IMG/VR virus record: IMGVR_UViG_3300042317_000390
Location: 62,001-126,000 of that record
Strand: one strand, 5' to 3'
Origin: a virus
DNA: 64,000 nt
This document shows positions 27,606 through 37,735 of the stretch, one piece after another. Positions within the stretch are counted from its first letter, which is position 1, and each line of letters opens with the position of its first letter. The translations under genes and the position numbers were made by a program. Below the pieces are notes generated by a model, which worked only from the letters and a program-made list of their open reading frames with translations, was not told the DNA's origin and ran no database searches.

Positions 27606-30600
27606 ATGCCTTTTAAAACAGACTTCAATGTGGCTCCATATTTTGATGATTATAACGAGTTAAAGAATTATCATCGAATTATGTTCAGACCCTCTGTTGC
27701 GGTTCAAGCCAGAGAGTTAACACAATCACAAACAATTTTACAAAACCAGATCGAAAGATTTGGTAATTGGGCTTTTAAAAGCGGTGATATTGTTGAAGGT
27801 TGTATTATTACTGATATTCCTGTTTTACCATACGTTAGATTAGCAGACTTCGCTTCAAATGGTTCCGCTAATAGTGTTGCTTTAAACGTTGTTGATTTAA
27901 TCAATACTGTAGCCACTAGCGTAACTAGCAATCTAAAAGCTCAGGTTCTATTCGCCAATGCTGGATTCTCTACAAGCTATCCAGATAATAATATTCTCTA
28001 TCTAAAATATTTAAATACAGGCACAGGTGGAGAAGCATTATATTCTAATAGTGACCTATTAACATTTGAGCAAGTAACTACCTCTGGTAATGTTGCGATT
28101 GCTAACGTTTATACTTTCGCTAATACCACACCAGGTCAGAACACCACTGGCAATTCTCATGGTATTTCGGTTTCTGATGGAATTATCTTCATCAATGGTG
28201 CTTTCGTAAGAGTATCAAACTCAACATTTGGTCTTGTTAATAATTTCGGAACATATGCTGGTAATAATGTTGTTGCTTTCGATCTAAACGAAACTATTGT
28301 TACAGAAAACCAAGATACTTCACTATTAGATAACGCTCTTGGATATACTAACGAAAATGCACCAGGCGCTCATCGTCTAAAATGCGTTCCAACACTAATT
28401 TCCATAGACCCATCAGAAATCACTGGTAATAATACAATTAACCCTATCGCCATTTACAATTTTGGCGCATTGGTTAAGAAAGATACTCAGAATAAACTTT
28501 ATTCTACAATCGGTGATATTGTTGCTACCAGAACTTACGAAGAATCTGGTAACTATGTTGTTAATCCATTCGCAGTTGATACTATCAGCCTTCCACCCAC
28601 TGGTGGAGCAATTAGCTTCAATTCAAATAACGTATTTGGTAGAATCAATCCCGGTTCTGGTTATGCTCAAGGTTATAGAGTCAACTTAGATGCTACCACA
28701 TATATTAATATGCGTCGTGGTATCGATACAAAGACGAACCTAACGCAGCAGATTACATTTAATTACGGTGGTTACTTCATATTAAACGAAGTTGCCGGTA
28801 GCTTTGATTTCACTAAAGCACAGACTGTAACTCTATATGATACACCACAACAGGCTGTAACTACCAGAACATATTGCAATGTATCACCAACTGGCAATGC
28901 TATCGGTACAGCATCCGTTAGATGTTTCAATTACGCTGGTGGTGTATTAGGTTTAGCAGATACTTCATATTCTTTACACGTCTTTAATATTAAACTCAAT
29001 ACCGGTTATAATATTAATCAGATTAAATCTGTTTATTATGGAACAGGCACAAAGGCAGTCGGTGACGTTGTTTCGAATGGCATCGTTGGTTCTGCTTCCA
29101 AAGAACAATTGTATAGCTTTGGTCTAGGTGGAATAAAGACCGTAGAATATACAAGCACAAACTATGTTTATAGAAAGTTAATCACTGGTCAGAGCATGAA
29201 TACCAGTGGTGTTATTTCTGTAACTTTACCAACGTCTGCCCAAGGTGGTATTGACGAGTTACCATATAGCGCTTCTTTAGTTCCTTTGACAGATCTACAA
29301 GCATCTAACTTTATGTTAATATGCGCAGCAGACGTTGATAGTTCTAATAACCCAGCCGGTGGTACTGCTAGTATTTCTTCTACATCAACCACGGTAACTG
29401 GTAGCTCTACAACGTTTACGACGAAATTCTTCCCTGGTGATAATATTAAAGTTGGCGCTAATTATAGAAAAGTTGTTAGCGTATCGAATAATACGGTCAT
29501 GACCGTTGACGCTGTATGGCCATCCAGTCTATCTGGTCAAACATATAAAAAGAGCTACATTAAGGGTCAAATTCTACCAATCACACAGTATGGTGATAAT
29601 GTTACCTCTACAATTTTAATCAATGATTCAACAACATTCACTATTAATTCTGGACAAATCCCAAGCACTACGTTATCGGTTGATGTTATATTAAACGTTC
29701 TTAGAACTCAGGTAAAGCCTGCAACTAAGGACATTTATAAAGATCGATTCGTTAAGATTAAAGTTGCTAATAGCGTAGGCGGTCCAAATGGTCCATGGTG
29801 CCTTGGTGTTGGTGACGTTCATAAGATTTCGAAGATTTACTCTTCAACTGATGGCTCTTTCAGCACGTCCAACATTGACGCAACTGCGGATTTCATTTTA
29901 GACACAGGACAGAAAGATACCCACTACGATTACGGATATATCTATTCAAGATATGGTTCTTTAGATCCAAATACTTGTTTATTAGTACAAATGGATTATT
30001 TCAACGCTAATACTCAGCAGGGTATTGGATTCTTTACAGTTGATTCTTATCCAGTTGATGATGCTAATACAGCAAATACTAATGCTATTCAGACTAAAGA
30101 TATTCCTCTCTATGTCGATGAGGCTGGAACTAAGAGATATTTAAGAGATTATATCGATTATAGAACTCCAGCTAATAACACGGCTAATAATACTGGAACG
30201 TGTAATACAGCTAATGTTACACAGCTTACCGCTGCTCTTTCTTATGCTACAGTTAATCCATCTGCTACTCTAACTTTCAAGTATGATTCAACTTATGGAT
30301 TAGACGTTCCATCTTATGGTGAGAACTTCGAAGCAAACTATACCTATTATCTACCAAGAAAAGATTTGATCTATATTACGGCTGATAATAAGGTTAAGGT
30401 TAAGGAAGGTCTATCTTCAGCTAATCCTCAGAAGCCACTATATCCTGAGAACGCTATGGCGGTTGCTGTTCTTAACGTTCCTCCATATCCATCCTTATCT
30501 TCTGATGAAACCGATGGAATGAGAGCATTAAACGCATCAGCTAAAAATCTAATTAGAGATACCAACACCGCAATTTCATCAACGATTGTAACAAATCGTC

Positions 30601-31616
30601 GTTATACGATGAGAGACGTTGGTAAGCTAGACCAAAGAATTACCAATCTTGAATATTACACGCAGCTTTCTTTACTAGAGAAAAAGGCAACAGATCTAAC
30701 TGTTACAGATGCTAACGGCCTAGATCGTTTCAAGAATGGTATTTTCGTAGATCCATTCAGCAACTTCTCTCTATCTGATGTATCTAACCCAGAATTCAAT
30801 ATTGCTATCGATGCCCAGAAGGGTGTTGCTAGACCTGCTATCGTAAGAGAAGTTGTAAAAATTAAATTCAATGATGGTAGTACAACTGCTGTTACAAATA
30901 GCTCTGGAACTTTCTATGTTGACTATGTTAATAACGTCCAAAAAACGGGTCGTTCTATCACACTACCATACGATGAGATTTCATTCTTAAGACAACCTTA
31001 TGCAACTAAATATAGAAGTTCTGCTCTCGTAGCATTTGCTTGGAATGGAACTGTTATTCTGATCCCATCTTATGATAATCACGGCGACACTATCAATACT
31101 GGTTCTATGAATATTGTTATTGACAACGCTACACCATGGAGAGATTTCGCCCAAAGCCCATTCGGTCAGACGTGGGGTGATTGGAGAACATCAGTTTCTT
31201 CCGTTAGTAATAGCGTTATCCATCAGGTTACAAGAGACGTTAATCTTGGTTACGTCGCTGGTGGTACAAATGCAGGCGCAGTTGCCGCTAACATTTGGAC
31301 GTATCTTGGTCAGGCTGGTTATAACCCAACCGATTTCACTATCGGCAACCAGAATATCCAATGGACAGGATCTGATATTAGACTAAAACGTGAGATTAGA
31401 TTCTTGAAGAAACTGGTTAACGGAATTAATCTATATATCTTTAAGTATATCTGGAGTGACATTCTATACGTTGGCGTTATGGCTCAGGAAGTACAAAGAG
31501 TCATACCAGAAGCAGTTAGAGCAAATCAAAACGGATTGCTTTCTGTTAGTTATCCAGCTATTGGAATTAAGTTTGAGACATATGAAGATTGGAAAACCAA
31601 TAATTCTATGATTTAA
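27606..31616 (+). CDS. DUF4815-type baseplate protein with C-terminal intramolecular chaperone (S74-like), 1336 aa
   Basis: The N-terminus (FNVAPYFDDYNELKNYHRIMF, in part; RPSVAVQARELTQSQTILQNQIERFG, in part) is the DUF4815 signature, located where T4 has gp10. The middle is beta-rich with a TTVTGSSTTFTT..FPGD module (~600-640). The last 81 residues begin SDIRLKREIRFL (from S1256) and continue YVGVMAQEV and PEAV, matching the S74/ICA chaperone domain that trimerises fibres and cuts itself off at the Ser. The late helical coil of the domain is short. Having an S74 domain on a baseplate protein is unusual. Role inferred: a trimeric wedge-tip protein to which fibres bind. Confidence 0.8.
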   Translation: MPFKTDFNVAPYFDDYNELKNYHRIMFRPSVAVQARELTQSQTILQNQIERFGNWAFKSGDIVEGCIITDIPVLPYVRLADFASNGSANSVALNVVDLINTVATSVTSNLKAQVLFANAGFSTSYPDNNILYLKYLNTGTGGEALYSNSDLLTFEQVTTSGNVAIANVYTFANTTPGQNTTGNSHGISVSDGIIFINGAFVRVSNSTFGLVNNFGTYAGNNVVAFDLNETIVTENQDTSLLDNALGYTNENAPGAHRLKCVPTLISIDPSEITGNNTINPIAIYNFGALVKKDTQNKLYSTIGDIVATRTYEESGNYVVNPFAVDTISLPPTGGAISFNSNNVFGRINPGSGYAQGYRVNLDATTYINMRRGIDTKTNLTQQITFNYGGYFILNEVAGSFDFTKAQTVTLYDTPQQAVTTRTYCNVSPTGNAIGTASVRCFNYAGGVLGLADTSYSLHVFNIKLNTGYNINQIKSVYYGTGTKAVGDVVSNGIVGSASKEQLYSFGLGGIKTVEYTSTNYVYRKLITGQSMNTSGVISVTLPTSAQGGIDELPYSASLVPLTDLQASNFMLICAADVDSSNNPAGGTASISSTSTTVTGSSTTFTTKFFPGDNIKVGANYRKVVSVSNNTVMTVDAVWPSSLSGQTYKKSYIKGQILPITQYGDNVTSTILINDSTTFTINSGQIPSTTLSVDVILNVLRTQVKPATKDIYKDRFVKIKVANSVGGPNGPWCLGVGDVHKISKIYSSTDGSFSTSNIDATADFILDTGQKDTHYDYGYIYSRYGSLDPNTCLLVQMDYFNANTQQGIGFFTVDSYPVDDANTANTNAIQTKDIPLYVDEAGTKRYLRDYIDYRTPANNTANNTGTCNTANVTQLTAALSYATVNPSATLTFKYDSTYGLDVPSYGENFEANYTYYLPRKDLIYITADNKVKVKEGLSSANPQKPLYPENAMAVAVLNVPPYPSLSSDETDGMRALNASAKNLIRDTNTAISSTIVTNRRYTMRDVGKLDQRITNLEYYTQLSLLEKKATDLTVTDANGLDRFKNGIFVDPFSNFSLSDVSNPEFNIAIDAQKGVARPAIVREVVKIKFNDGSTTAVTNSSGTFYVDYVNNVQKTGRSITLPYDEISFLRQPYATKYRSSALVAFAWNGTVILIPSYDNHGDTINTGSMNIVIDNATPWRDFAQSPFGQTWGDWRTSVSSVSNSVIHQVTRDVNLGYVAGGTNAGAVAANIWTYLGQAGYNPTDFTIGNQNIQWTGSDIRLKREIRFLKKLVNGINLYIFKYIWSDILYVGVMAQEVQRVIPEAVRANQNGLLSVSYPAIGIKFETYEDWKTNNSMI

Positions 31617-31627
31617 CGGAGATTAAA

Positions 31628-34597
31628 TTGGCAAGTTTATCTACAAATACTACAACTACGGTAACAACAACTACATCTGATAGATCTGGTTTTCAGTTAC
31701 AGGTAGACTCTCAGGCCAATACCATTTCGGTTGGTGATTACGTTACTGACGTTTCTATTCAGCCTTATATTGCTCCTAGAATTATTTCTTTTCTTGCTTA
31801 TAATATGCGTCCTAATCACAGAATGCATATCTTCTTTGATAGCATTAACGTTGACGATTTTTGCGCTCCAGCGGTCAGAACTGTATCTAACACCTATAAC
31901 ACAGCTATCACCAACACTTCTGATTATAATAGCATACCTAGAAACGGTAACTGGGGAACGGCTATTTACAGTGATGTTAACGGTGTAGTTGCAGGTCAGT
32001 TTGCTATTCCAGAAGCTACATTCAGAACTGGCGACAGAAACCTACAAATTTCAGACGTTGATAGCTTATCTTTAGGTAATACGGCTTTTACAACAATTTG
32101 TTCCGGTAGATTTACAGCATCAAATCTAAGCGTTTCAAAACGAGCTATCACACTAACGACAGTAAATCCACAACTTTCTTATCAACCCATTGAAGAAAGA
32201 GTTGTTACTACAAATACTAGTGTTACCGTTCAATCTATTCCTGATATTCTAAACGTAACAGCTTTCTATGAACCTATCGCTCAGTCCTTGACGATTAATA
32301 CATATGATGGTCAAGCTGGTATTTACGCTACAGCTCTAGATATTTACTTTAAACAGAAATCTCAAATTTCTACTAACGGCGTAACTGTTTATCTTTGCGA
32401 AGTTGATAACGGCTATCCAAATGGTAATGCCATTCTTCCATTCTCAACGGTTCACTTAAATAGCAGCCAGATTTCTGCCAGCAACGATGCAACTGTTCCT
32501 ACTACTTTCCGTTTTGAATCTCCAGTGTTCTTAGCTAACGGAAAACAATATGCTTTTATCGTTAAACCAGATGCCAATGACCCAGACTATTATGTTTATA
32601 GTGCTAATTTAGGTGACATTGATATCACAACTGGCGCACAGGTATTCAGTCAGCCAACAATAGGCACTGCGTTCTACGGCGCTACTATGAATCAGTGGAC
32701 TGCTCTACAGACAGAATATATTAAGTTTGAACTGAAGAGAGCAAGCTTTAATCAGAACTCAGGTAACGCATATTTCAATAATATTGATACAGATTTTATT
32801 GAAATATATAATCTATCTTATGTTAATACATCAGCTGGTGTATTGCCAGGCGATTATGTATTCGATTGCGACCAGAATAACTTTAATATTGTAGCTAACA
32901 CTACAGGATTTAATAATAGCACTGATGTTATTAAGATCACTAACGCTAATACATACATTAAATTATACGATAGAGTATACTATAGCGTTCCAGCGGCAAA
33001 TACTCCTATTGCCCCACTAACTGGCAATTCTTATTACTATGTAAGTTTCGTAAACACATCATCGGTTGCGCTTTCTTCTACGGTTGGTGGTGCTAATATT
33101 GATATTACCGATACTAGAACAACAGCTACAGCCGAAACACACGTTATTAAATCGTTGAAGGCTAATACTAGCATCTACGGTTCATTGAATTATTTTGATA
33201 CCGTTAAGAGCTTATTGTACGTAGATGATACAACTGGTAACTTTAAAGAAAATTCAAATATCCAGATTCATAGATTTGCTAATTCAACGGCTATCTCAAG
33301 CGTTGGACCTAGCCATAATACCATGGTTGGTTTCGCAAACTCTTCAACTTTACATAACGTCGTATTAGACGCATTAGTTCCTCAGTTTGCATATATTACT
33401 CCAGCCGGAACTACCTTATCCTTTAATTATAAGGGAATGGCTAATACATACGCTGACTATTCTTCTGATGTAGAACAACCAATCATACCTGGGTATGAAG
33501 TAGAGTTTTTAGATAAACAGAGAATGGTAGCTAGTAGAACTAACGAAATTACATCTGGTGGTAGTAAGAAGTCTATGCAGATTCGTGCTAATCTAACCAC
33601 GGATTCTGAATATATTTCTCCCTTGATTGATACTGTTAGAAATCAAGAACTCGTTATTGGTAACGATGTTGACCCAGTATCGTTCAGTTACGAAGAACTC
33701 TTAAATAATGGCACATCAAAGTCAAAGTATATTTCACAGATTGTAACTTTGGCTACAGGTCAAGACGCTCAGGATATTAATATATCTCTAACGGCATTTA
33801 GACCACCAGGATCTGATATCAAGGTTTGGGTTAAGTTCCTAAATGGCGATGATACTGATCCTATGTCTTCAAAAACTTGGACTCCTTTAATTAATCAAAA
33901 CGATTCTTTCTATAGCGATCCAAGTAACCCATCAAACTTCAGCGAGTTCGTGTATACAGTCCCAGCAGCTTTTGGTATGATCCCAGTCGTTGGTACTATA
34001 ACTGCTGCCAACAGCAGTGCAACTGTTACAGGGTCTGGAACATCTTTTACTACAGATCTAAGCCCCGGTTGGTTCATAAACGTAAGAGCTAATACGTCAT
34101 TCAACGAAACCACGAGACAGATTCTATCAATTCAGAGCGATACGCAATTAACTTTAGATTTACCGTTTAATGGTAATTATACAAGTAATGTGTTCTTCTT
34201 AGCGGTTCCTCCAACTACAGCTTGGTTATCATCAAATACAACTACGGCTATAACTGGAACGGTTTCCACCTATACGACCAATAATGCTATTATTGGTAGC
34301 GGCACTGCCTTTACAACAGAATTGAATAGAGGTTCTATTCTATTGGTCAATAACGACGAACAAGTTGTCGTTTCGATTGCTAATGATACTTTCTTAAGCG
34401 TTGGAACGCCATGGACTTCTAATAATTCTGGAGTTAGTGCTTATTCAGTAACGCCAGCTGGATTGACATACCTAAACAGCAATTTCAACTTATACTCTAC
34501 CTTTAAGAGATTCCAGATTAAGATTGTTCTTCAGTCAGATGATACCTCTAAAGTTCCAGTATTAGATGATCTAAGAGTCTTAGCGTTACAACTATAA
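31628..34597 (+). CDS. Large baseplate/tail structural protein, 989 aa (TTG start)
   Basis: GGAG (31619-31622) precedes a TTG start; the product begins with a Thr-rich stretch and then SDRSGFQLQVDSQANTISVGD and IAPRIISFLAYNMRPNHRMH. The centre includes a YYSVPAANTPIAPLTGN..YYVSF beta domain (residues ~445-500) seen also in the 969-aa baseplate protein and the sheath, and the C-terminal third has TVTGSGTSFTTDLSPGW, shared with the 1336-aa protein. No enzyme motif. Position after the gp10-like gene suggests a gp11/gp12-like or wedge-periphery role, but no sequence match to T4 is apparent. Confidence 0.65.
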   Translation: MASLSTNTTTTVTTTTSDRSGFQLQVDSQANTISVGDYVTDVSIQPYIAPRIISFLAYNMRPNHRMHIFFDSINVDDFCAPAVRTVSNTYNTAITNTSDYNSIPRNGNWGTAIYSDVNGVVAGQFAIPEATFRTGDRNLQISDVDSLSLGNTAFTTICSGRFTASNLSVSKRAITLTTVNPQLSYQPIEERVVTTNTSVTVQSIPDILNVTAFYEPIAQSLTINTYDGQAGIYATALDIYFKQKSQISTNGVTVYLCEVDNGYPNGNAILPFSTVHLNSSQISASNDATVPTTFRFESPVFLANGKQYAFIVKPDANDPDYYVYSANLGDIDITTGAQVFSQPTIGTAFYGATMNQWTALQTEYIKFELKRASFNQNSGNAYFNNIDTDFIEIYNLSYVNTSAGVLPGDYVFDCDQNNFNIVANTTGFNNSTDVIKITNANTYIKLYDRVYYSVPAANTPIAPLTGNSYYYVSFVNTSSVALSSTVGGANIDITDTRTTATAETHVIKSLKANTSIYGSLNYFDTVKSLLYVDDTTGNFKENSNIQIHRFANSTAISSVGPSHNTMVGFANSSTLHNVVLDALVPQFAYITPAGTTLSFNYKGMANTYADYSSDVEQPIIPGYEVEFLDKQRMVASRTNEITSGGSKKSMQIRANLTTDSEYISPLIDTVRNQELVIGNDVDPVSFSYEELLNNGTSKSKYISQIVTLATGQDAQDINISLTAFRPPGSDIKVWVKFLNGDDTDPMSSKTWTPLINQNDSFYSDPSNPSNFSEFVYTVPAAFGMIPVVGTITAANSSATVTGSGTSFTTDLSPGWFINVRANTSFNETTRQILSIQSDTQLTLDLPFNGNYTSNVFFLAVPPTTAWLSSNTTTAITGTVSTYTTNNAIIGSGTAFTTELNRGSILLVNNDEQVVVSIANDTFLSVGTPWTSNNSGVSAYSVTPAGLTYLNSNFNLYSTFKRFQIKIVLQSDDTSKVPVLDDLRVLALQL

Positions 34598-34600
34598 ATA
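34593..34600 (+). promoter_or_regulatory. T4-type late promoter before the fibre block
   Basis: A perfect TATAAATA overlaps the end and stop of the 989-aa gene and lies 20 bases before the ATG of the next small gene. Confidence 0.6.
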
Positions 34601-34619
34601 ATAGAGTCGGAGATATTAC

Positions 34620-34826
34620 ATGTATATCAAGACAGACGTAGAGGGTTTGGTAAAGGATTCGAAATCTGGCGCAATATTGAATGTAGATAATTCGAAATTA
34701 GAAGCTTATAAAAAGCAGAAGAATTTCATGGAAAACAATATGCGCAACAGTGACAGAATCAATAAAGTTGAGAGAGATCTCAATGAAATTAAAGAAATGC
34801 TAAGCCAATTATTACAGAGAAGTTAA
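34620..34826 (+). CDS. Small coiled-coil protein, 68 aa
   Basis: MYIKTDVEGLVKDSKSGAILNVDNSKLEAYKKQ... has a short N-terminal beta segment (VEGLVKDSKSGAILN) followed by a heptad-type helix ending in NEIKEMLSQLLQRS. A similar small 'SGLVRDxxTGAIIN + coiled coil' protein lies among structural genes in cyanophages as I recall. Function is unknown; it might be an oligomeric connector or fibre chaperone. GGAG precedes the start, and a late promoter sits just upstream. Confidence 0.65.
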   Translation: MYIKTDVEGLVKDSKSGAILNVDNSKLEAYKKQKNFMENNMRNSDRINKVERDLNEIKEMLSQLLQRS

Positions 34827-34829
34827 TAA

Positions 34830-37091
34830 ATGACCGTAACAGTTGCAAATACCGCAAATAATAATACTTTCGATTATTGGCGCAATAGAACCAATGAAAT
34901 AGCATATGCTTTATCAACATATGCTGTTACTGCTGGTGGTTCTAACGCAGCTGTTGGCGATGCTACTATCACTGGAATCTTTACTTCCAATAACTTAACT
35001 ACGAATACAGCCAATATCGTTTCTTCGGTTGTAATTGGTAACTCTACGATATCAACAGCTAATACAACTAGAGTTAATTCTAGTTACATATCTGTTGGTA
35101 ACACTATTACCAATACGATCATCACACCATCTGCTGTTAATACGTCTGCTACATATATTGGATCTAATCTATCGACCAATACTACAACTTTCTGGGTTGG
35201 TCCAACTACATCCAATGCTTATCTTAACAAGACAAATCTTGTAATCAACAGCCCAACTTCTAATATCGTAGTTAACGCAGCTTCGATTTACCTATCAAAT
35301 AACGATTCTCAGGCTCTATTAACGCCTCTTGATCTGACGATTGGTAATAGTATTGTTAATACAACAATTATTACAACAGGCGCTGGTGGTTTAATCGCTA
35401 ATACAACTGCTGTAAAGGTAGGCTCCAATGTTTACGTTAATACTTCAACAGTATTCGTAAGTAACAGCCTAACTAACGTTGTAATTAATACAACATCGTT
35501 TGCTCTTGGTAATAGCGTAAACACGACGATTAACTCGTCATCTATGTCTTCTTATAACGTATATCTTGGCTCAAACGTCATTGCTAATACGTCTACGTTG
35601 TTTATCGGTAATAGCACTATCTATTCAGTAACGAACTCAACCGTTACTGCTATGGGTAATTCTAGCGTTAATACAACTATCAATTCTTCTTCTATTGCTA
35701 CAACTTGGGGCTTCTATGCTAACGATACTGGAATTATCGTTCCAGGTTTAATTACAGGTACGATTAACACTCCAGCTATCGCTTTTGGTACAGGCACAAC
35801 TAATACTGTAATTAATACCACATCGTTTGTAGCATCAAACTCTACTGCTAATACAACAGTAACAGCACTAACGATTTCAACAAGAGGCTCATTAAGCGTA
35901 GCCAACGCTATAATCGAACTTGGATTAGCAGGTAGTGGTTACGCTAACGTTAAGAATGATCTTTTTGTTAGAGGTAATCTAGTTGTTAATGGTAGTTTAA
36001 CGTATACGGGTAACGCAGTTGGTGATCTAATTCCATCAACCGATAGCGTTTACAGCCTTGGTAATACATCAAATAAATGGTTTAACATTGTTGCTAACAC
36101 TCTTTATATCTCTAATAACGCAACAGTTAATAATAACCTAACAGTTACAACGTCTTTAACAGTTGGTGGTGGTACAGGTAATTCGTTTGTTAATTCAACC
36201 GCTCTAAATGTTAACGGCTATCTAATTGCCAACTCAACCGGCGCTTATGGTATTGGTACAGTTAACGCTGTATCTTATACGATTGGTTCTTCTTCGGTTT
36301 CAAATAGTTCTGGTATCTTTATTGCTAATACTACAGGAACTGTTAATACCGCTACGTTCTCTGTTGGAACTGCATTTACGGCCAATTCAACTCTAGTTAA
36401 CGCTGTAGCCATTAACGTTGTTAATCAGGTTAATACTGCTACTCTATACGCTATAACATCAGCTAATATTGCTTCTGCATTCCTAGCTAATTCTACTGGT
36501 GCTTATCACACAGGTACAATTAATGCTGCGTCTTATACAGTAGGAACTACATTTGTAGCTAACTCAAGCTTCGTTAATGCTGTAGCCCTAAATGTTGTTA
36601 ATACATTAAATGTTGGCGGAACTGCTACAAACGTATCTGCTAATTCTACATCGATTAAAATTGCTAACTCTACAACTAGCATTACTATCGTAAACCCAAC
36701 CACTTCCCAGATAGCCCAAGGAAATACCTTCCTTAACGCTAATGGATCTTGGGCAGCTCTACCAACGATTCCAATTTATAACGCTGCTATCACCACAACC
36801 GGTACATCAACGCAGCTTATTGATAGTTATTCGGTCGTTACAGGTTTTGGTGCTGAATATGTTGTTCATGTATTCGATAATAACGCCAATAACAGAACTA
36901 TGTCTAAGCTATTAACTGTTCACGATAGAGGTAATGCTTACGTTACAGAATATGCTCAGCTTGTTACGAACAACGTATTGGGTATATTCTCTGCTAATAT
37001 TGCTGCTAACCTTACGCACGTTGTATTGAACTTTACACCAGCTGGTGCGTATACTAATACAACTGTAAGATTCTTTAGGACTGCTCTATAA
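34830..37091 (+). CDS. Tail fibre protein, 753 aa
   Basis: Starts TVTVANTANNNTFDYWRNRTNE, an attachment domain, and then consists of Asn/Thr/Ser/Val-rich repeats around 'NTxxNSSSxxxGNS' with ~10-20 residue periodicity, typical of beta-structured fibre shafts. DLIPSTDSVYSLGNTSNKWF (~398-417) is a common tail-fibre module. The C-terminus (ITTTGTSTQLIDSYSV..., NNANNRTMSKLL) is a globular end. The repetitive DNA would favour recombination with the other fibre genes. Receptor binding or shaft role cannot be separated from sequence. Confidence 0.8.
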   Translation: MTVTVANTANNNTFDYWRNRTNEIAYALSTYAVTAGGSNAAVGDATITGIFTSNNLTTNTANIVSSVVIGNSTISTANTTRVNSSYISVGNTITNTIITPSAVNTSATYIGSNLSTNTTTFWVGPTTSNAYLNKTNLVINSPTSNIVVNAASIYLSNNDSQALLTPLDLTIGNSIVNTTIITTGAGGLIANTTAVKVGSNVYVNTSTVFVSNSLTNVVINTTSFALGNSVNTTINSSSMSSYNVYLGSNVIANTSTLFIGNSTIYSVTNSTVTAMGNSSVNTTINSSSIATTWGFYANDTGIIVPGLITGTINTPAIAFGTGTTNTVINTTSFVASNSTANTTVTALTISTRGSLSVANAIIELGLAGSGYANVKNDLFVRGNLVVNGSLTYTGNAVGDLIPSTDSVYSLGNTSNKWFNIVANTLYISNNATVNNNLTVTTSLTVGGGTGNSFVNSTALNVNGYLIANSTGAYGIGTVNAVSYTIGSSSVSNSSGIFIANTTGTVNTATFSVGTAFTANSTLVNAVAINVVNQVNTATLYAITSANIASAFLANSTGAYHTGTINAASYTVGTTFVANSSFVNAVALNVVNTLNVGGTATNVSANSTSIKIANSTTSITIVNPTTSQIAQGNTFLNANGSWAALPTIPIYNAAITTTGTSTQLIDSYSVVTGFGAEYVVHVFDNNANNRTMSKLLTVHDRGNAYVTEYAQLVTNNVLGIFSANIAANLTHVVLNFTPAGAYTNTTVRFFRTAL

Positions 37092-37423
37092 TGGCAACAA
37101 AAGCTAATCTAGTAATAGATCAAGGAAGTACATTTTCAGTAGATTTGGATCTCACAGATGAAAACGGTGACATCTTAAGTCTTGATGGTTTTACGGCTAA
37201 TTCTCAGTTAAGAAAATGGTATACGTCTTCAAACTCTACAGCATTTTCAACTTCTGTTAACGCAGCTTCTGGTCAAGTAACTCTAACATTAACAGCCAAT
37301 CAAACTGGTTCTTTAACTGCTGGTAGATATGTATATGATGTTGAATTAACAGAAACATCAACTAATGCTATTTCTAGAGTTGTAGAGGGTATAGTAACAG
37401 TTACACCACAAGTTACGAGATAA
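37091..37423 (+). CDS. Fibre-associated Ig-like protein, 110 aa
   Basis: A single beta-sandwich-type domain: LVIDQGSTFSVDLDLTDENGDILSLDGFTA (in parts), TLTLTANQTGSLTAGRYVYDVELTE (in parts) and VVEGIVTVTPQVTR. This is the layout of the N-terminal BppU-like/Ig-like domain proteins found beside phage fibres. The ATG overlaps the preceding fibre stop (TAATGG). It may decorate or connect fibres, by analogy only. Confidence 0.65.
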   Translation: MATKANLVIDQGSTFSVDLDLTDENGDILSLDGFTANSQLRKWYTSSNSTAFSTSVNAASGQVTLTLTANQTGSLTAGRYVYDVELTETSTNAISRVVEGIVTVTPQVTR

Positions 37424-37425
37424 TT

Positions 37426-37695
37426 ATGGTAAACGTAGTAGTATCTAGACGAAGAAATATAAAAGTTTCATCAAATTCCACTGCTGGGGTTATAGATACA
37501 ACTGTCCCTGTAACTCTAAAGAATGTACCGATAATAAGTAATGGTATCGATACCATAGACGAAATGCATGATGTTAATCTTACTCAAAGGAACGATGGCT
37601 CGACTTTAGTATATGATGAGCCTTCTGATACTTACGTTGTTAAGAAAATAGATTTTGGGGATATTGTGGGAGATCTTGATGGTGGAACCTTTTAA
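37426..37695 (+). CDS. Small structural protein with LDGGTF end, 89 aa
   Basis: A short protein with a basic N-terminus and a C-terminus VYDEPSDTYVVKKIDFGDI.. ending in LDGGTF. The next fibre also ends in ..LVYDILDGGSF, so this C-terminal motif is shared and probably a docking or assembly signal. No family is recognised. It starts one base after the previous stop. Confidence 0.6.
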   Translation: MVNVVVSRRRNIKVSSNSTAGVIDTTVPVTLKNVPIISNGIDTIDEMHDVNLTQRNDGSTLVYDEPSDTYVVKKIDFGDIVGDLDGGTF

Positions 37696-37697
37696 AT

Positions 37698-37705
37698 AAT
37701 AAATA
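37698..37705 (+). promoter_or_regulatory. Late promoter variant (AATAAATA)
   Basis: AATAAATA lies just after the previous stop and 31 bases before the 945-aa fibre start. A small 6-bp hairpin (37704-37718, TAGATT/AATCTA) overlaps its end; the ribosome binding site GGGAG follows at 37720-37724. Confidence 0.4.
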
Positions 37706-37735
37706 GATTAAAAATCTAAGGGAGCCGAGCTTAAA

